DNA from: Aquatica leii
Taxonomy: Eukaryota; Arthropoda; Insecta; Coleoptera; Lampyridae
Assembly: GCA_035610365.1 (NCBI GenBank)
Contig: CM069438.1
Coordinates: forward strand, 48,170,837-48,234,836
Reading direction: 5' to 3'
Length of the DNA stretch: 64,000 nt
Shown here: one piece after another, positions 24,701-39,700 of the stretch
How the letters are laid out: each line of letters starts with the position of its first letter
Numbering within the stretch: the stretch's first letter is position 1
Made by a program: the position numbers and the translations under genes
The notes under the pieces: generated by a model
Told to the model about the DNA's origin: nothing
The model's input: only the letters and a program-made list of their open reading frames with translations
Databases searched by the model: none

Positions 24701-27700
24701 GTTTATTCTAGCTTTTTACGACGCGGTTTACATACCAAAGATGCATGGATGAGTGCGGTTTAAGTCGCGGTCGATACATCAAGGTCACGTCTAAATAAAA
24801 CTAATTTTTTTGAGACCGCGCATACAAAACATGCTTTTCCCGTTGCTTACCTCGCGGTCTAAAGCGATGTCAATGCCAAAACAAAAAACTTTATTGCTGT
24901 TGAACTGTTGTCATTAACTAGCAAACTCATTGGTTTGTTTAACATTTACTTACTTAGCAAAGAAAACAAATGTCAGAACAAAATAGCGTGCATAAGTCAT
25001 TGCGCTTTTTTGTATATAGACAATTGCAATCATTTGATAAAAATGAACTTTTTGTTATTTATCTAGCGTAATGGACAAACAGATTGTACAATTAATAAAT
25101 TCATAAACACGTTAAAAACTACTGCAAAAATAAAATACTTTACAAACTTTACAATAAACCATCGATACGAACCGCGCGACCTAAACCTAAACATAAGGAT
25201 ACCAACATACCAAAAATCTCGCGGTTTAGGTCGCGGTTCAGGTTGCGGTTTAAGTCGCGACCGCAGTTTACATCGATGAGTATTGCAACCTAAACCGCTC
25301 TTATTCATTCATCTTTGATATTTTCGTAACCTTAGGTTTAGGTACAGGTTGCAATCGCGGTTTTTATCAATTTTTTATTGTAAAGTTGAATTTGTATCTT
25401 AGTTATGCAATAAACTTGTTTAAGTAAATTTACTAATTATTAGAAATATTATTAAATACGTTGTATACAAATACTGTTTAAACCTTTACTTTTGCGTTTT
25501 ACAAATGTTTATAATTAAGTTGATATGCAAAAAAGCGCAACGACCTTTGTAAACTACTTTGTTCCAATATTCGTTTTTTTTTTTTGAATAAGTAAATGCC
25601 ACGTGGTCTAAAGTGGATCAATCAATTCGCAAGTTGCCCCAATGTCAACAATTCTCCCGCGATGAAAAACAAATTATTTTGTTTTAGAATCAACATGGCT
25701 TTAGACCGCGTAGTAAGCGGCAATGTATGCGCGGTTTTATAAGAAAGTAAAGTTTTTTTATACATAGATGTAACGTCAAGGTAGCGACCACGACCTAAAC
25801 CGCGCTCTTCTATGCATCTTCGGTATGTTGGCACCTTTAAAGTGTTTTGTTACAACGTCAAGATTGTTCTAGTGTCGACCATTCGTGCATTTGTCTTTTT
25901 GTAAGACTTTTGACTGTTAGTCTTCTTGAAAAAATTCGTTTTATTGAAAACTGCAATTTTATTGTACCTTAGCAAAATAAATTTTTGACGATAGAGTCTT
26001 TTATTTTTATTACAAGCATGTTTTAAGACGTGATATTTAACATTTTCATGAAAATTATTCACTGAAACTGTAATGGTAAAAGCTTCAAAATCAAAAATCG
26101 ATTTGTATATTAAAAATTGACAATTTTTGAGACTCATCTGCACGGGCAATACATGCATGTTGGTTACATAACGATTACAATTTGATCTATGTTTATTTAT
26201 TTTACTATAAATTCATTTAAATAAAAACCAAAAAAAGTTTCCAAAATTAACTATAAGATAAAAACCAATGTTTAAGTCATTTAATAACATCTTAATTAAC
26301 CGATTGATTGCATTTAAGTTTAATTGCAACGAATGCAATAAAAATGTTATCAAACGCAATATAAAAAATTATTGATTAATACTAACTATAATTCATTAAG
26401 AACGGAAATTATTTTCCATCACATGCATAGATAATTAATAATAAAACCCATAAACCCTCGTTATTAAATAGTAACAAGACAATAAGTATACGTTTTTTGT
26501 AATTATCTATTCATTACATTTTAAAAAGTGTGATTATAATAAAAATAGAGGTCGTTGCTGTGTTTATTTATAAGCACTGATACACAAATAAAAATGAATT
26601 ATCATAATGGAAAAACACAACGATAAACGTTGTTTTTAAAAAAAAGTCATTTCGTAATTGAGCTGTATTTAGTAAACAATAATTATTTTACGTTTTTCCG
26701 TTTCCGGATATAAAGGAAGTAGTACATTTGCGGTATCTGCGCAAGTAAGAGAAACCGAATTATACCATCCGATTAACGTTTTGACCAATTATTATTAATA
26801 TCCGGTAACCGGAAGACATAGTTCATGTTGTGTAATTTAAACTTAGAACAAAGTTAGATGTAGGAAAGAAGTGTAAGTTTTTACAAACAAAATCTTCCCA
26901 AATTGTTACATTTTGTTTTTAGGTTTTATTAACTAATGACCTAAATTTCAATTTACTTTCATAATGAAGGATAAAAAAACTGAGTATTTTAGTAGAACAA
27001 ATCGAAGTTTAAAAAAAAATTCCAATTTCAATGTAATGAGTGTGATCTATAGTATATTGACCAAAGTTGACAAAATGTTAACACCATATTTTTTAAGCTT
27101 CATCAAGGCATTCAATTAGTTACGTAAATATTTCTAAAAGATTAACATATAAAAAAACAAAGTTAATGGAAAAATATTTTGAATAAAAAACCTGTTAATT
27201 GTGTAAACCATGTAAGTAAAACTTACAATAACTAAAGTATTTTTTAAAATTTATTTATTGTATTTACTTATGTTTATATAATTATTTACTTGTAGTTCAA
27301 GAACACTAAAACTTACTGTTATAATTTATACGTTTTGATATTTAAATTTTAAATAATAAATTTTAATTTTTCTTAAATTATTTGTTTAGAAGAAAAATAT
27401 ACGAAACTCAATCGTAGTTATTGATCTTAACTTTAAATTTTTTTGTTGCAGAAAAGTATTGATGACAAAAAGCGAAACAACGTTTTAAATATGTTGTCAT
27501 CTTCAAGTAATCCAAAAGATGCCGATAAAATTTTCTTGGTAAATTCAACAAAAAGCATAAACTCAGAATCAAAACCAAAATGGTTTAAATTAAATCACAA
27601 TAAAAAATTTTTAACGTATGTTGCAGAAAGTAAAAAAAAATATAGACCTTGAAATCGTAAATATTATAAAGAAGCTAAATAAAATATTATTAACACCAAC

Positions 27701-30700
27701 AATGCAGTGTAAAATATTAATATTATCTATATTTCAGAATATGTTATAGTGTCATCTGTATATATTGTAGAAAAAGGCTATCTCACAAACTTTAAAAATG
27801 TTTTAAGTAGAACTCAACATAAGCTTCCACTGTAATATTTATAATTGCGGAAATCAGCAGCAAAGACTAGAAAACAGTGGTTTCGACGTTTTAAGACTTG
27901 TCAGCAATGGAAATTTTCTGATGAGATGTTGACAACTACACTGAACAATTGCCATAATTATAGAATCTATTCTAAAAAAATTTATTCAAAAATGACGGGG
28001 CTCGTAATCATTATTGCCATGTGTAAAAAACATAATTGCATATGTAAATTTTGTAACATTTTCAATATAATTGCAAAAATCATCAATAGAGATCAGTGAA
28101 CAGTTGGTTTGTCTTTTTGAGAGAAAAAGAAAGTTGTTAAAGTATTTCTCCCATTTGTAAAAAACTTTACCAAGGTTAGACAACGTATTTTGTAACTGTG
28201 ACATTTTGACCAGAAAACGTTGTTTTAACAGGTATAAAAGCTACTAATTTCTATTATCAGGTTTTGCATAAACGACAAACAAAGTAAATTTGCACAAACT
28301 GATAAAGCATGATTAACGTAAATGAAACGTACACTCGTTTTTACGTGTCTTGGCATAAATATAAAGTAGAAACTATCTATTGTTAATAAACTTATAAAAC
28401 CGCCTTTGTTTATAGTTTATATGTGACCTTTATTAAACAGAAAAAAACTGTAGAATAAAAGAACGAAATTGTTTATATCGTTTAATAAAGCTATAGCAAT
28501 CGACTTGCGCTTCAAAAATTTCGGCTAATAAGAAGCACTATTAGCATTTTTCTACTATCCAAATTAGATGCCTAAATGATGTTCATTAGAAGAGTTTTTA
28601 TTTTGAGAAATCAATCTCTTAAGCTTCTGCAAAACATTTATCAAACATTTCAGTACCAAAAACCCTGAATTTAAAATTTGTAGAAGAAACAAAATTCTTT
28701 GTGGCTAATTTCGAAAAGACAACCTAACATAGAAATTAATTAAAGTCAAAAAACTTTTCTATCACTATCACTTAATCCATTAAATTCAGAAACAGAAAAT
28801 ATTTACGTTTTTTTTTACAAACAAAGCAATTTTTTTGCAATAAAATTTCTTCAAAAACAGAAAATTGTCAACAATAAATCTACACAGTAGAAATTCTTCA
28901 AATTCAAAAAAAACGATTCAATTGCACAAATTCATTATGCTTTTTTAAACTTTGTTCTGATTAATTATTAAAAAAATATATATTTGAATATGGTATATAT
29001 TATTTATTATATAAAAAATAAAAATATTTTTTTTGTATTTTAAATTTGGAAAGAAACGAATTAACATTTCTTTAGTGTATTTGTGTATGTATAACAGAAA
29101 TATTTCTAGCGTCGTTGTTAAAAAAATTTTACAAGTTTTCAAATTAAAAAAAAAATTACTGATAAACCTGGTTTCAAATAGATACACGATTGCTAATCAT
29201 AATAGTACAGTGCTGGTCGCTTATTAGAATCACGGATAATATTATCAATCAGGTAATGTTATCATTTTAATAGTAGTATGATACTTATAGAAAAAACATC
29301 GTTTATAGTAGTTGTAATTTCGGTTTATATTATCAATTTTCTTCTCAGGTTTGTTTCTATACATGAACAAATAACCTATTTTACATGTTTTTTTTTACTG
29401 AATTTTCACATTACGCCTGTAAAGTGAATAAAAAATTTAGTAATGGTACACTAAAATAAGTAATTGTTTTGCATATTTAGCTTTATTTTTGCAGTGTCAT
29501 CTAATTGTTTAAGAATTTTGACTGACCTACGTAACATTACCTCATTTAAACATCTGTAAGTACGTTATCTTTAAGTTTTGCAAACTTTAACACCGAACTG
29601 ATACAATTGAAATAAAACGCAAAAACCAGAAAGGAGTCGCCCCTAAATTTTTCAAATTAAAGAACAAATTAGTCCGTCTGCGTCCATGTAATTTCGAATT
29701 CGTACAATTTTTCTCAAATGTTTCTAAAAAGATTTTTACAATTGCAACATATTCTACATACATTTTCCTTTAAAAAAACAAAACGTTATAAACAGATGTT
29801 CATACTACATTTTTTCAAATTATACAATAAATAATTTCTAGTTGCGTAGGTTTACTCTTCACTTTGTACGGTTTTCTTCAAATTCTTCTTAAAAGATCCC
29901 ATTTTACTAAAATTTTTATAATTGAATCGTATTTTCTATACGTTTTTACATAAAACAACGCAAACTTAAAAAGGTTTCTCATTATTGCAATTTTCTTAAT
30001 TGCATTGTATTCTATATACACTTTTACATAAAAAAACCTTAAAATTAGATGAGCACTAACCCCCCCCCCCACCCAGACTAATTTTTTAAATTAAACAATT
30101 ATTTAGTTCTTGTTGTGTGAATTGACTTTCAATTTCGTACGGTTATTCAAAAACTTTTCTAAACTATCCCATTTTATTAGAATTTTTATAATTGCGTCGT
30201 ATTTTGCACAAGTGTGTAAATGAAGGAAAGTAATAATCAGAAAACAGTACCTTACATTTCTTTAAATAAAACGATGAATTAGTTCTCGTCGCCTAGATTT
30301 AGTTTAGACTTCGTACGGTTTCTTCCAAATGTTCCTAAAAAGGCCCCCTTTTATTCTAATTTTTTAAAAAACTATAAAATTAGATTACAGACCTTTTTAC
30401 CATTTTTTTAAATTAAACATTATTTTAGTTCTCGTTGTGTTGATTTACTCTCGATTTCATACGATTTTTCTAAATTTTTTTTAAAAATCAAGTTTTTATT
30501 AAAATCTACATAAAAAAACGCAAAAATTAGAAAACAGTAAACCAAATTTTTTTAAATTAAACAATAAATTAGTTCTCGTAGCGTCTAATTACTCTCGATT
30601 GCGTACGGTTTTTTTAAACGTTTCTAAAAAGATCCCCTTTTATTGCAATATTTATTTGCATCGTATTCTACATACATTTTTACATAAAAAAACTTAAAAA

Positions 30701-33700
30701 TTAGATAAAAGACTTCCCTAATTTTTTTTTAAATTAAATAATTATTTAGTTCTTGTTGTGTTCATTTACTATTGATTTTGTACGGTTTTCTCACTATTAT
30801 CTTAAAATGTCCCATTTTATAAAAATTTGTATAATTGCATAGTATTCTACAGACATTTTTACATAAAAAATGTTAATATTAGATAACAGATTCTCCTTAT
30901 TAGTTTTTTTAGTTAAATAATCATTTAGTTCTCGTGTTGATTTACTATCGATTTTGAACGATTTTCTCAATTTTTTCTAAAAATATCTTACTTTATTAGA
31001 ATTTTTTAAATACATTCTACAGACATTGTTACATAAAAAATGTTAATATTAGATAGCAGACTCCCCTTGCTAGTTTTTTAAATTGAACAATCATTTAGCT
31101 CTTGTTGTGTTTATTTACTATCGATTGCGTACGGTTTTCTCACTTTTTTTTTAAATTCCCATTTTATTAAAAAATTGTATAATTGCATTGTATTCTATAG
31201 ACATTTTTGAATAAAAAATGTTAATATTAGATAACAGATTTCTTTTATTAGTTTTTTTTAAATTAAATATATAATCATTTAGTTCTCGTTGTGTTGATTT
31301 ACAATTGATTTCGTACGATTTTCTCAATTTTTTCTAAAAACATCCCACTTTATTAAAATTTCTATAATTGCATAGTATTCTACAGACATTTTTACATAAA
31401 AAATGTTAATATTAGATAACAGATTCTCCTTATTAGTTTTTTAATTAAATAATCATTTAGTTCTCGTGTTGATTTACTATCGATTTTGAACGATTTTCTG
31501 AATTTTTTCTAAAAATATCTTACTTTATTAGAATTTTTTAAATACATTCTACAGACATTGTTACATAAAAAATGTTAATATTAGATAACAGATTCTGCTT
31601 ATTAGTTTTTTTAGTTAAATAATCATTTAGTTCTCGTGTTGATTTACTATCGATTTTGAACGATTTTCTCAATTTTTTCTAAAAATATCTTACTTTATTA
31701 GAATTTTTTAAATACATTCTACAGACATTGTTACATAAAAAATGTTAATATTAGATAGCAGACTCCCCTTGCTAGTTTTTTAAATTGAACAATCATTTAG
31801 TTCTTGTTGTGTTTATTTACTATCGATTGCGTACGGTTTTCTCACTTTTTTTTAAAATTCCCATTTTATTAAAAAATTGTATAATTGCATTGTATTCTAT
31901 AGACATTTTTGAATAAAAAATGTTAATATTAGATAACAGATTTCTTTTTTTTTTAATTAAATATATAATCATTTAGTTCTCGTTGTGTTAATTTACAATG
32001 ATTTCGTACGATTTTCTCAATTTTTTCTAAAAACATCCCACTTTATTAAAATTTCTATAATTGCATAGTATTCTACAGACATTTTTACATAAAAAAAACG
32101 TTAAAATTAGATGACAGACTCCCCTTACTAGTTTTATTTAATTTATCAATCATTTAGTTCTCGTTGTGTTGATTTACTATCGATTTTGTACTATTTTCTC
32201 AATTTTTTTAAAAAATATCTTACTTCATTAAAATTTTTATAATTCCAATTTTATTTTACAGACACTTTTACATAAAAAGGTTAATATTAGATAACAGTGT
32301 CCCCTTACTAGTTTTTATAAATTAAACATTTAGTTCTTGTTGTGTTGATTTACTATCGATTTCGTATGATTTTCTCAATTTTTTTTACAAACATTCCACT
32401 TTATTAGAATTTTCATAATTGCATGGTATTCTAAAGACATTTTTACATAAAAAAAACGTTAAAATTAGATAACAGTCTCCCCTTACTAGTTTTTATAAAT
32501 TAAACAATCATTTAGTTCTCGTTGTGTTGATTTACTATCGATTTCGTATGATTTTCTCAATTTTTAAAATAAATATATTATTTAATTAGAATTTTTATAA
32601 TTCCATCGTATTTTACAGACATTGTTATATAAAAAAAAGTTCAAATAACAGTCTCCCCTTATTAGATTTTACAAATTAAACATTCATTCAGTTCTCGTTG
32701 TGTTGATTTACTATCGATTTCGTACTATTTTCTCAATTTTTTAAAAAAACATCTTACTTCATTAAAATTTTTATAATTCCAATTTTATTTTACAGACATT
32801 TTTGCATAAAAACGTTAAAATTAGATAACAGTCTCCCCTTACTAGTTTTTATAAATTAAACAATCATTTAGTTCTCGTTGTGTTGATTTACTATCGATTT
32901 TGTGCGATTTTCTCAATTTTTTCTAAAAACATTCCACTTTATTAGAATCTTCATAATTGCATGGTATTTTACAGACATTGTTACATAAAAACACGTTAAT
33001 GCTAGATAACAGACTCCCCTTAGTAGTTTTTCAAAATTAAATAATCATTTAGTTCTCGTTGTGTTGATTTACTATCGATTTTGTACGATTTTCTTAATTA
33101 CGTTTAATTAGAATTTTTAAAATTGCATGGTATTTTACAGACATGTATACATGAAAAGAACGTTAAGGTTCCTTTTACTATTTTTTATAAATTAAACAAT
33201 CATTTAGTTTTCGTTGTGTTCATTAACTATCGATATTGTACGATATTCTCATTTTTTTCTGAAAATATCCCACTTTATTGAAATTCTCATAATTGCTTGG
33301 TATTGTTACATAAAAAAACGTTAACATTAGATAACAAACTCCTCTTACTAGTTTTTATAAATTAAACAATCATTTACTTCTTGTTGTGTTGATTTACTAT
33401 CGATTTCGTACGATTTTCTGATTTTTTTCTAAAAATATCCCATTTTATTAGATTTTTTATAATTTCATGGTATTCTACAAATTTTTTTACAATAAAAAAA
33501 CGTTAAAATTAGATAACAGATTTCCCTTACTGGTTTTTTAAATTAAACAGTCATTTAGATATCGTTGTCCTGATTTACTATCGATTTCGTACAGTTTTCT
33601 TAATTTTTTCTAAAAATATTCGCTTCTCTTAAAATTTTCATAATTGCATGGTATTCTATAGACGTTTTGACATGAAATACCGTTAAAATTAGATAACAGA

Positions 33701-36700
33701 GTCCCCTTACCAGTTTTTTAAATTAAACAATCATTTAGTTCTGGTTGTGTTGGTTGACTATCGATTTCGTAAGATTTTCTCAATTTTTTCCAAAATATCT
33801 CTTTTCATTAGAATTTTATTAATTGCTTGGTATTCTACAGACATTTTTACATAAGCAAAACGTTAAAAGTAGATAACAGACTTTCCATAACAGGTTTTGT
33901 AAAATTAAATAAACATTTAGTTCTGCTTGTGCTGATTTACTATCGATTTCGTACGGTTTTCTCGATTTTTTCTAAAAATATCCCATTTTATTAGTTTTTA
34001 TAAATGCATGGTATTCTACATTTTTGCATAAAAAAACGTTAACATTAGATAACAGACTTTCCTTATTATAGTTTTTGAAATTTATTAAAAAAACCTTAAA
34101 GCTTGTTTATATGATAAAACTCGGTTTGGTAAAAAAAATTAAAAAACTAGTAGAATTGTAAATTATCAATGTTTGTTCTTCCATATTAAAATAAAAGATA
34201 GAAAGAAAATTCTTTGCGATCGATAAAAAATTATCAATGTTAATATCATACGATTAAATTTGTTAAAAATATAAGAATTCGTATTAATGCAGATACTTAA
34301 AAATGATCAATCTGTGTTTCTTCATAGTAAAATTAAAAAAATTACATACAAAAATGCACTGAAATATTAAAGAATAGTGTTTATAAACTACAATTTTTGT
34401 GATTTAATAGAAATGCTTAAGTCTTTTTTTTTTATATAATCATAACTCGGTTTGGTAAAAATATTACAATGTAGTACAATTGTAAATTATCCATGTTTAA
34501 TCTTTCATATTAAAATCAAAGAGCAAAAAAATCTCAATTTTGCGTTTGGTAAAAAATTATCAACGTTAATTTAATGCAATTAAATTTGCTAAAAAATAGG
34601 GATCAGTATTGGTATAGTTAAATACTATCAATCTATGTTTTTTTATACCAAAATTAGAAAAATTACAACAACAAAATTATTTTTAGTCATTACTGTATGT
34701 TCTCTAATGTTTGAAGAATAGTGTTTAGTGTTTACCGTTTTTGCGATTAATTAGAAAAGCATTAAAATTTTTTTTATGTAATTAAAACTCTGGTAAACAA
34801 AATTAAAAATTATTATTAGTAAAATTATAAATGATCAGAGTTCAATCTTTTATATTAAAATCAAAGACAAAAAGAATACTTCTTTAAATTTAAAAAAATT
34901 ATCAATGTTAATTTTACATTATTAAATTTGCTAAAAAAAATAAAAACCAGTATTGGTATAATTCAAAACTATTAATCTGTGTTTTTTCGCAGTAAAATTA
35001 GAAAAATTACAACTAAAAAAATGATTTTTTGTCATTGTTGTATGCTATCTAATGTATGAAGAATAGTGTTTAGAAGCTACAGTTTTTGCAATAAAATAGA
35101 AAAACAGTAACCTTTTTTTATATAATTAAAACTATGTTCAATAAAAAAATTAAAAATTACTACTAGTACAATAGTAAATTATCAATGTTTAATCTTTTAT
35201 ATTAAAATTAAAGACGAAAAGAAAACTTAATTTTGTGATGAGCAAAAAATTATCAATGGTAATTTAATGCGATTAAATTTGTTAAAAAAATAAGGATCAG
35301 TATTGGTATAATTAAAAACCATTAATTTGGGTTTATTCATAGTATAATTAAAAAAATTAGATACAAATTTTAAAAAAATATTTTTAGCCATTACTGTATG
35401 TCCTCTAATGAAAAATAGTGTTTAAAAACTACAGTTTCTGCGATAAATTAGAAAAACATTGAACTTTTTTTTATATAAATTAAATTAAGTTTATTAAAAA
35501 AAATTAAAAATTACCACTAGTACAATTGTAAATTATCAATGTTTAACTTTTTATATTAAAATTAAAGACGAAAAGAAAACTTAATTTTGCGATTGGTAAA
35601 AAATTATCAATGTTAATTTAATGCGATTAAATTTTCTAAAAAAATACAGATCAGTATTGGTATAGTTAAAAACTATCAATCTATGTTTTTTCATACCAAA
35701 ATTAGAAAACTTACAAAAGAATTATTTTTAGTCATTATTGTATGCTCTCTAATGTTTGAAGAAAAGTGTTTAGTGTTTATAGTTTTTGTGATTAATTAGA
35801 AAAGCAAAAGTTTTTTTTATATAATTAAAACTCGGTTTAATAAACAAAATTAAAAATTCTTATTAGTAAAATTATAAATTATCAGAGTTGAATCTTTCAT
35901 ATTAAAATCAAAGACGAAAAGAATACTTATTTCTGCGATTAAAAAAAATTATCATTATTAAATTTGCTAAAAAAATAAAGATCAGTATTGGTATAATTCA
36001 AAACTATGAATCTATGCTTTTTCATACCAAAATTAGAAAAATTAGAATTAATAAAATTATTTTTGGGTCATTTTTGTATGCTCTCTAATGTATAAAAAAT
36101 ACTGTTTACAAACTACAGCTTCTGCGATAAATTAGAAAGACGCTAAAGCTTTTTTTATATAATTAAAACTTAGTTTCCTAAAAAAAATAAAAAATTACTA
36201 CCAGTACAATTGTAAATTATCAATGTTTAATCTTTCATATTAAAATCAAAGACGAAAAGAAAATTTAATTTTGCGATTGGTAAAAAATTATCAATGTTAA
36301 TTTAATGCGATTATATTTGCTAAAAAAATAAGGATCAGTATGGGTATAGTTAAAAACTATCAATCTATGTTTTTTCATACAAATTTTAAAAAAATTAGAT
36401 TAAAAAAATTGTTTTTAGTCATTATTGTATGCTCTCTAATGTTTGAAGAATAGTGTTAAAAAACTACAGTTTTTGCGATAAATTAGAGAAACATTGAAAC
36501 CCTTTTTTTATAATTAAAACTTAGTTTCTTAAAAAAAAATTAAAATTACTACTAGTACAATTGTAGATTATCAATGTTTAATCTTTCATATTAAAATCAA
36601 AGACAAAAAAAAACTTAATTTTGCGATTGGTAAAAGATTATCAGTGTTAATTTAATGCGATTAAATTTGCTGAAAAAATAAGGTATAGTTAAAACTATCA

Positions 36701-39700
36701 ATCTATGTTTTTTCATACCAAAATTAGAAAACTTACAATTAATAAAATTATTTTTAGTCATTATTGTATGCCCTCTAATGTTTAAAGAATAGTGTTTAGA
36801 AACTACAGTTTCTGCGATAAATTAGAAAAACATTGAAGCTTTTTTAATATAATTAAAACTTAGTTTCTTAAAAAAAAAATAAAAATTACTACTAGTACAA
36901 TTGTAGATTATCAATGTTTAATCTTTCATATTAAAATCAAAGACAAAAAAAAACTTAATTTTGCGATTGGTAAAAGATTATCAGTGTTAATTTAATGCGA
37001 TTAAATTTGCTGAAAAAATAACGTATACTTAAAAACTATCAATCTATGTTTTTTCATACCAAAATTAAAAAAAAATTGAATAAAAAAATTGTTTTTAGTC
37101 ATTATTGTATGCTCGCTAATGTTTAAAGAATAGTGATTAGAAACTACAGTTTCTGCGATAAATTAAAAAAACATTGAAGCTTTTTTTATATAATTAAAAC
37201 TTAGTTTCCTAAAAAAAAATTAAAATGACTACTAGTACAATTGTAAATTATCAATGTTAATTCTTTCATATTAAAATCAAAGACGAAACGAAAACTTAAT
37301 TTTGCGATTGGTAAAAGATTATCAGTGTTAATTTAATGCGATTAAATTTGCTGAAAAAATAAGGCATAGGTAAAAACTATCAATCTATGTTTTCTTATAC
37401 CAAAATTTAAAAAAGTTAGAATAAAAAAAATTGTTTTTAGTCATTATTGTATGCTCTCTAATGTTTGAAGAATAGTTTTTAGAAACTATAGTTTCTGCGA
37501 TAAATTAGAAAACATTGAAACTTTTTTTATATAATTAAAACTTAGTTTCTTAAAAAAAATTTAAAATTACTACTAGTACAATTGTAAATTATCAATGTTA
37601 ATTCTTTCATATTAAAATCAAAGACGAAAAGAAAACTTAATTTTGCGATTGGTAAAAGATTATCAGTGTTAATTTAATGCGATTAAATTTGCTGAAAAAA
37701 TAAAGTATAGTTAAAAACTATCAATCTATGTTTTCTTATACCAAAATTTAAAAAAGTTAGAATAAAAAAAATTGTTTTTAGTCATTATTGTATGCTCTCT
37801 AATGTTTGAAGAATAGTTATTAGAAACTATAGTTTCTGCAATAAATTAGAAAAACATTGAAGCCTTTTTTATATAATTAAAACGCAGTTTCCTAAAAAAA
37901 AATTTAAAATTACTACTAGTACAATTGTAAATTATTAATGTTAATTCTTTCATATTAAAATCAAAGACGAAAAGAAAACTTAATTTTGCGATTGGTAAAA
38001 GATTATCAGTGTTAATTTAATGCGATTAAATTTTCTGAAAAAATAAGGCATAGTTAAAAACTATCAATCTATGTTTTTTAATACCAAAATTTAAAAAAAT
38101 TAGAATAAAAAAAATTGTTTTTAGTCATTATTGTATGCTCTCTAATGTTTGAAGAATAGTTTTTAGAAACTATAGTTTCTGCGATAAATTAGAAAAACAT
38201 TAAAGATTTTTTTATATAATTAAAACTCAGTTTCCTAAAAAAAATTTAAAATTACTACTAGTACAATTGTAAATTATCAATGTTAATTCTTTCATATTAA
38301 AATCAAAGACGAAAAGAAAACTTAATTTTGCGATTGGTAAAAGATTATCAGTGTTAATTTAATGCGATTAAATTTGCTGAAAAAATAAAGTATAGTTAAA
38401 AACTATCAATCTATGTTTTTATACCAAAATTTAAAAAAATTAGATTAAAAAAATTGTTTTTAGTCATTATTGTATGCTCTCTAATGTTTGAAGAATAGTT
38501 TTTAGAAACTGCAGTTTCTGCGATACATTAGAAAAACATTGAAGCCTTTTTTATATAATTAAAACGCAATTTCCTAAAAAAAAATTTAAAAGTACTACTA
38601 GTACAATTGTAAATTATCAATGTTAATTCTTTCATATTAAAATCAAAGACGAAAAGAAAGCTTAATTTTGCGATTGGTAAAAGATTATCAGTGTTAATTT
38701 AATGCGATTAAATTAGGTGAAAAAATAAGGTATACTTAAAAACTATCAATCTATGTTTTTTCATACCAAAATTTAAAAAAATTGAATAAAAAAATTGTTT
38801 TTAGTCATTATTGTATGCTCGCTAATGTTTAAAGAATAGTGATTAGATACTACAGTTTCTGCGATAAATTAGAAAAACATTGAAACCTTTTGTATATAAT
38901 TAAAACTCAGTTTCCTAAAAAAAAATTTAAAATTACCACTAGTACAATTGTAAATTATCAATGTTAATTCTTTCATATTAAAATCAAAGACGAAAAGAAA
39001 ACTTAATTTTGCGATTGGTAAAAGATTATCAGTGTTAGTTTAATGCGATTAAATTTGTTGAAAAAATAAAGTATAGTTAAAAACTATCAATCTATGTTTT
39101 TTCATACCAAAATTTAAAAAAATTAGAATAAAAAAAATTGTTTTTAGTCATTATTGTATACTCTCTAATGTTTGAAGAATAGTTTTTAGAATTTCTGCGA
39201 TAATTTAGAAAACATTGAAACTTTTTTTATATAATTAAAACTTAGTTTCTTAAAAAAAATGTAAAATTACTACTAGTACAATTGTAAATTATCAATGTTA
39301 ATTCTTTCATATTAAAATCAAAGACGAAAAGAAAACTTAATTTTGCGATTGGTAAAAGATTATCAGTGTTAATTTAATGCGATTAAATGTGCTGAAAAAA
39401 TAAGACATAGTTAAAAACTTTCAATCTATGTTTTTTTATACCAAAATTTAAAAAAGTTAGAATAAAAAAAATTGTTTTTAGTCATTATTGTATGCTCTCT
39501 AATGTTTGAAGAATAGTTTTTAGAAACTATAGTTTCTGCGATAAATTAGAAAACATTGAAACTTTTTTTATATAATTAAAAATTAGTTTCTTAAAAAAAA
39601 TTTAAAATTACTACTAGTACAATTGTAAATTATCAATGTTAATTCTTTCATATTAAAATCAAAAACGAAAAGAAAACTTAATTTTGCGATTGGTAAAAGA

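Noticed and set aside
25200-25330. GGTTTAGG strings as insect telomere repeats (TTAGG)
   Set aside because: The period is 12 bp with GCGGTTTAGGT units, and the block is bounded by foldback-element arms; TTAGG occurs only as part of this motif.
27845-28099. 84-codon open frame with a mariner-like KSAAKTRKQWFRRFK start
   Set aside because: Only a dozen residues resemble a mariner helix-turn-helix; the rest is random-looking, and no further transposase strings follow.
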